Below, one piece after another: positions 21,459 through 27,022 of a stretch of DNA of 27,022 bases (positions are counted from its first letter, which is position 1; each line of letters begins with the position of its first letter). The DNA is taken from positions 1 through 27,022 of the forward strand of contig NEEC01000188.1 in the NCBI GenBank assembly GCA_002189035.1, read 5' to 3'. This DNA comes from Utricularia gibba (taxonomy: Eukaryota > Streptophyta > Magnoliopsida > Lamiales > Lentibulariaceae). The notes beneath the pieces are model-generated. The model saw only the letters and a program-made list of their open reading frames with translations, searched no databases and was not told the origin of the DNA. A program made the translations under genes and the position numbers.

Positions 21459-24400
21459 TCCTCAAGTATAAAGTAAGTTGTTGAAAAATCATGTGGGGTG
21501 CACCGCAATTTAAACAAATGCATCATTTTTTTTTAATCGATTTGGTTGACCTCATGAGCCATACAGAATCGGGGTCAAGGACCAAGTTCCAGCGAGACTG
21601 GTTCCTTGAAAAACCATGTAGGCAGCCCCGAAAACCGAACGATAATAAATACATCACTTTATTTGACAACTAACAAGCCAAACCTTACTTTGTCCGTTCT
21701 GCACCCCAAGACGCCTCCTCAAGTATAAAGTAAGTTGTTGAAAAAATCATGTGGGGTGCACGTGATATCGCAATTTAAACAAATGCATCATTTTTTTAAT
21801 CGATTTGCATCACCATGAGCATACAGAATCGGGGTCAACCAAGTTCCCAGCGAGACTGGCCGCCACAAAACGAGAAGCGGTTCCTTGAAAAACCATGTAG
21901 GCAGCCCCCGAAAACGAACGATAATAAATACATCACTATTTGCGGGCTACAACTAACTCAAGCCAAACCTTACCTTTGTCCGTTCCAGGTGCACCCAAGA
22001 CCGCCTCCCAAGTATAAAGTAAGTTGTTGAAAAAATCATGTGGGGTGCACGTGATATCGCAATTTAAACAAATGCATCATTTTTTTTAATCGATTTGCAT
22101 CGGTTGACCTCATGAGCCATACAGAATCGGGGTCAAGGACCAAGTTCCCAGCGAGACTGGCCGCCACAAAACGAGAAGCGGTTCCTTGAAAAACCATGTA
22201 GGGAAAACGAACGATAATAAATACATCACTTTATTTGCGGCTACAACTAACTCTCGAAGCCAAACCTTACCTTTGTCCCGTTCCAGGTGCACCAAGACCG
22301 CCTCCTCAAGTATAAAGTAAGTTGTTGAAAAATCATGTGGGGTGCACGATATCGAATTTAAACAAATGCATCATTTTTTTTAATCGATTTGCATCCGGTT
22401 GACCTCATGAGCCATACAGAATCGGGGTCAAGGACCAAGTTCCAGCGAGACTGGCCGCCACAAAACGAGAAGCGGTTCCTTGAAAAAAGTAGGCAGCCCC
22501 GAAACCGAACGATAATAAATACATCACTTTATTTGTACAACTAACTCTCGGCGCAAGCCAAACTTACTTTGTCCGTTCTGCCCAAGACCGCCTCCTCAGT
22601 ATAAAGTAAGTTGTTGAAAAAATCATGTGGGGTGCACGTGATATCGCAATTTAAACAAATGCATCATTTTTTTAATCGATTTGCATCCGGTTGACCTCAT
22701 GAGCCATACAGAATCGGGTCAAGGACCAAGTTCCCAGCGAGACTGGCCGCACAAAAACGAGAAGCGGTTCCTTGAAAAACCATGTAGGCTAATAAATACA
22801 TCACTTTTTGCAACTAACAAGCCAGTCCCGTTCCAGTGCACCCCAAGACCTCCTCAAGTATAAAGTAAGTTGTTGAAAAAATCATGTGGGGTGCACGTGA
22901 TATCGCAATTTAAACAAATGCATCATTTTTTTTAATCGATTTGCATCCTTGACCTCATGAGCCGATCGGTCAAGGACAAGTTCCAGCGAGACTGGCCGCC
23001 ACAAAACGAGAAGCGGTTCCTTGAAAAACCATGTAGGCAGCCCCGAAAACCGAACGATAATAAATACATCACTTTATTTGCCGGGCTACAACTAACTCTC
23101 GGCCAAGCCAAACCTTACCTTTGTCCGTTCCAGGTGCACCCAAGACCTCCTCAAGTATAAAGTAAGTTGTTGAAAAAATCATGTGGGGCACGTGATATCG
23201 CAATTTAAACAAATGCATCATTTTTTTAATCGATTTGCATCCGGTTGACCTCATGAGCCATACAGAATCGGGTCAAGGACCAAGTTCCAGCGAGACTGGC
23301 CGCCACAAAACGAGAAGCGGTTCCTTGAAAAACCATGTAGGCAGCCCCGAAAACCGAACGTAATAAATACATCACTTTATTTGCCGGGCTACAACTAACT
23401 CTCGGCAAGCCAAACCTTACTTTGTCCGTTCAGTGCACCCAAGACCGCCTCCTCAAGTATAAAGTAAGTTGTTGAAAAAATCATGTGGGGTGCACGTGAT
23501 ATCGCAATTTAAACAAATGCATCATTTTTTTTAATCGATTTGCATCCTTGACCTCATGAGCCATACAGAATCGGGGTCAAGGACCAAGTTCCAGCGAGAC
23601 TGGCCGCCACAAAACGAGAAGCGGTTCCTTGAAAAACCATGTAGGCAGCCCCCGAAACCGAACGATAATAAATACATCACTTTATTTGCCGGGCTACAAC
23701 TAACTCTCGGGCAAGCCAAACCTTACCTTTGTCCGTTCCAGTGCACCCAAGACCGCCTCCTCAAGTATAAAGTAAGTTGTTGAAAAAATCATGTGGGGTG
23801 CACGTGATATCGCAATTTAAACAAATGCATCATTTTTTTTTAATCGATTTGCATCCGTTGACCTCATGAGCCATACAGAATCGGGGTCAAGGACCAAGTT
23901 CCCAGCGAGACTGGCCGCCACAAAACGAGAAGCGGTTCCTTGAAAAACCATGTAGGCAGCCCCGAAAACCGAACGATAATAAATACATCACTTTATTTGC
24001 GGGCTACAACTAACTCTCGGCGCAAGCCAAACCTTACCTTTGTCCGTTCCAGGTGCACCCAAGACGCCTCCTCAAGTATAAAGTAAGTTGTTGAAAAATC
24101 ATGTGGGGTGCACGTGAAATTTAAACAAATGCATCATGATTTGCATTGACCTCATGAGCATACAGAATCGGGGTCAAGGACCAAGTTCCCAGCGAGACTG
24201 GCCGCCAAAAACGAGAAGCGGTTCCTTGAAAAACCATGTAGGCCCCGAAAACGAACGTAATAAATACATCACTTTATTTGCCGGGCTACAACTAACAAGC
24301 CAAACTTACCTTTGAAGTGCACCCAAGACCGCCTCCTCAAGTATAAAGTAGTTGTTAAAAAATCATGTGGGGTGCACGTGATATCGCAATTTAAACAAAT

Positions 24401-27022
24401 GCATCATTTTTTTTAATCGATTTGCATCCGGTTGACCTCATGAGCCATACAGAATCGGGGTCAAGGACCAAGTTCCAGCGAGACTGGCCCACAAAACGAG
24501 AAGCGGTTCCTTGAAAAACCATGTAGGCAGCCCGAAAACAACGTAATAAATACATCACTTTATTTGCCTACAACTAACTCTCGGGCAAGCCAAACCTTAC
24601 TTTGACCCCAAGACCGCCTCCTCAAGTATAAAGTAAGTTGTTGAAAAAATCATGTGGGGTGCACGTGATATCGCAATTTAAACAAATGCATCATTTTTTT
24701 TTAATCGATTTGCATCCGGTTGACCTCATGAGCCATACAGAATCGGGGTCAAGGACCAAGTTCCAGCGAGACTGGCCGCCACAAAACGAGAAGCGGTTCC
24801 TTGAAAAACCATGTAGGCAGCCCCGAAAACCGAACGTAAATAAATACATCACTTTATTTGCCGCTACAACTAACTCTCGGGCAAGCCAAACTACCTTTGA
24901 GTGCACCCAAGACGCCTCCTCAAGTATAAAGTAAGTTGTTGAAAAAATCATGTGGGGTGCACGTGATATCGCAATTTAAACAAATGCATCATTTTTTTAA
25001 TCGATTTGCATCCGGTTGACCTCATGAGCCATACAGAATCGGGGTCAGGACCAAGTAGCGAGACTGGCCGCCGAGAAGCAAAAACCATGTAGGCAGCCCC
25101 GAAGAACGTTAATAAATACATCACTTTATTTGCTACAACTAACTCTCGTTACCTTTGTCCGTTCCAGTGCAAAGACCGCCTCAAGTATAAAGTAAGTTGT
25201 TGAAAAATCATGTGGGGTGCACGTGATATCGCAATTTAACAAATGCATCATTTTTTTAATCGATTTGCATCCGGTTGATCATGAGCCATTCGGGGTGGAC
25301 CAAGTTCCGCGAGACTGGCCGCCACAAAACGAGAAGCGGTTCCTTGAAAACCATGTAGGCAGCCCGAAAACCGAACGTAATAAATACATCCTACAACTAA
25401 CAAAGCCAAACCTTACCTTTGTCCGTTCCAGTGCACCCAAGACCGCCTCCTCAAGTATAAGTAAGTTTTGAAAAACATGTGGGGTGCACGTGATATCGCA
25501 ATTTAAACAAATGCATCATGATTTGCATCCGGTTGACCTCATGATAAGAATCGGGGTCAAGGACCAAGTTCCCAGCGAGACTGGCCGCCACAAACTTGAA
25601 AAACCATGTAGGCATAATAAATACATTTTATTTGCCTACAAGAAGCCAAACCTTTTGTCCGTTCATGCACCAAGACCGCCTCCTCAAGTATAAAGTAAGT
25701 TGTTGAAAAAATCATGTGGGGTGCACGTGATATCGCAATTTAAACAAATGCATCATTTTTTTTAATCGATTTGCATCCGGTTGACCTCATGAGCCATACA
25801 GAATAAAGGACCAAGTTCCAGCAGACTGGCCGCACAAAACGAGAAGCTTCCTTGAAAAACCATGTAGGTAATAAATACATCACTTTTGCCGGCTACAACT
25901 AACTCTCGGCAAGCCAAACCTTCCTTTGTCAGTGCACCCCAAGACGCCTCCTCAAGTATAAAGTAAGTTGTTGAAAAAACATGTGGGGTGCACGTGATAT
26001 AATTTAAACAAATGATCATTTTTTTTAATCGATTTCATCGTTGACCTCATGAGCCATACAGAATCGGGTCAAGGACCAAGTTCCCAGCGAGACTGGCCGC
26101 CACAAAACGAGAAGCGGTTCCTTGAAAAACCATGTAGGGCCCCCGAAAACGAACGATAATAAATACATCACTTTATTTGCACAACTAACTCTCGGCGCAA
26201 GCCAAACTACCTTTGTCCGTTCAGGTGCACCAAAAGTATAAAGTAAGTTGTTGAAAAACATGTGGGGTGCACGTGATATCGCAATTTTAAACAAATGCAT
26301 CATTTTTTTAATCGATTTGCATCCGGTTGACCTCATGAGCCATACAGAATCGGGGTCAAGGACAAGTTCCAGCGAGACTGTTCCTTGAAAAACCATGTAG
26401 GCCCCGAAAACGAACGTAATAAATACATCACTTTATTTGCCGGGCTACAACTAACTCAAGCCAAAACAGGTGCACCCAAGAAAGTATAAAGTAAGTTGTT
26501 GAAAAAATCATGTGGGGTGCACGTGATATTTTAAACAAATGCATCATTTTTTTTTAATCGATTTGCATCCGTTGACCTCATGAGCCATACAGAATCGGGG
26601 TCAAGGACCAAGTTCCAGCGAGACTGGCCGCAAAACGAGAAGCGGTTCCTTGAAAAACCATGTAGGCAGCCCCGAAAACCGAACGATAATAAATACATCA
26701 CTTTATTTGCCGGGCTACAACTAACTCTCGGCGCAAGCCAAACTTACCTTTGTCCCGTTCCAGGTGCCCCAAGACCGCCCTCAAGTATAAAGTAAGTTGT
26801 TGAAAAAATCATGTGGGGTGCACGTGATATCGCAATTTAAACAAATGCATCATTTTTTTAATCGATTTGCATCCTTGACCTCATGAGCCATACGGGGTCA
26901 AGGACCAAGTTCCAGCGAGACTGGCCGCCACAAAACGAGAAGCGGTTCCTTGAAAAACCATGTAGGCAGCCCGAAAACCGAACGTAATAAATACATCACT
27001 TTATTTGCCGGGCTACAACTAA
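21459..27022 (+). repeat. Deletion-rich array block 6
   Basis: Anchor starts are 21863, 22164, 22458, 22750, 22999, 23303, 23607, 23918, 24205, 24489, 24779, 25071, 25322, 25588, 25832, 26100, 26630 and 26928; units near 21600 and 26380 lack the anchor (GAGACTG joined to TTCCTTG). The mean step is about 281 bp, against about 307 at the left end. Small losses occur across the whole monomer, including the normally constant half B. GTTCCAGC replaces GTTCCCAGC in most units, and ACGTAATAAA replaces ACGATAATAAA in eight units, none seen before 23340. Units at 25071, 25588 and 25832 are the most eroded. The last unit is cut by the window edge after CTACAACTAA. Confidence 0.92.

Larger units (their letters stand above)
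1..27022 (+). repeat. Tandem satellite array, ~312-bp unit, ~90 head-to-tail copies
   Basis: The entire window is built from one sequence repeated in the same direction. Taking the anchor CCACAAAACGAG as unit start, 89 anchored starts can be read, and a few further units lack the anchor (near 6018, 6385, 21043, 21600 and 26380). Full units are mostly 309-316 bp long. The full-length reference copy is about 46% GC (146 of 316 bases counted). No segment is inverted, even in rearranged zones. The window starts and stops inside a unit, so neither array boundary is visible. There is no gene, RNA gene or transposon between units. High-copy, homogenised, head-to-tail repeats of this size are typical of eukaryotic satellite DNA; chromosomal location and species cannot be read from the sequence. 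The strand is arbitrary. Confidence 0.98.

Noticed and set aside
26025-26396. The longest open frame (123 codons, minus strand).
   Set aside because: It exists because deletions in the eroded units around 26100-26390 remove the usual stops. Its sequence is a concatenation of ordinary satellite frames.
1-27022. Many open frames of 60-123 codons on both strands, with recurring peptide segments such as LLSFGFRG and FKEPLLVLW.
   Set aside because: They are the same satellite frames seen again and again, shifted by indels. All three minus-strand frames are closed by a stop within each full unit, so no long repeat protein is possible. There is no conserved start context, no domain I recognise, and no excess of synonymous change. 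None is called as a gene.
1-27022. CRISPR array or other prokaryotic repeat system.
   Set aside because: The full ~312-bp unit repeats with no short repeat plus unique spacer structure, and there are no neighbouring cas-like genes.
1-27022. Ribosomal spacer or tRNA-derived repeat.
   Set aside because: No rRNA sequence is recognisable. GCGGTTCCTTGAAAAACC looks faintly like a B-box (GGTTCRANNCC), but the match is poor, and no cloverleaf or A-box lies at the proper distance.

Overview
The whole 27 kb window is one head-to-tail tandem satellite array. I find no protein-coding gene, tRNA, rRNA, transposon or CRISPR array. The repeat unit is about 312 bp (usual range 309-316 bp) and about 46% GC. 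About 90 copies are present: 89 carry a recognisable CCACAAAACGAG-type anchor, and a few more have lost it. All copies lie in the same orientation, and both window edges cut through the array, so the real array is longer. This organisation points to eukaryotic, probably heterochromatic (centromeric, pericentromeric or subtelomeric) DNA. I do not recognise the satellite family and cannot name the organism.

Layout: 1-5923 is a regular array with a mean unit step of about 307 bp. 5924-6503 is rearranged. 6504-8228 is semi-regular. 8229-9360 is a strongly shuffled zone of truncated units. 9361-10296 is array with two truncated junctions. 10297-10427 is scrambled and holds a little non-satellite sequence. 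10428-11795 is array with truncations. 11796-20811 is the longest regular stretch (mean step about 301 bp). 20812-21458 is the most decayed part and includes about 130 bp that barely resembles the satellite. 21459-27022 is array again but rich in small deletions (mean step about 281 bp).

The copy at 6651-6966 is full length and serves here as the reference monomer, with monomer position p at window position 6650+p. The most informative observation is that this unit is itself an old dimer. Two diverged halves of about 156-160 bp still align, for example TTGAAAAACCATGTAGG with TTGAAAAAATCATGTGGG at an offset of 156. The halves have evolved differently. The 3' part of half A (78-160) is the variable segment of the array. 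Half B is nearly invariant in the regular blocks and carries seven palindromes in 73 bp, a T8 tract and an octamer-type ATTTGCAT motif.

Variation between copies is mostly short deletion, with few substitutions. Some variants are linked and recur at 4- or 8-unit spacing, which suggests inherited higher-order structure. Many others sit in homopolymers and increase toward the right end, so residual long-read consensus error is a serious alternative. The short open frames are by-products of the repeat and are not annotated as genes.
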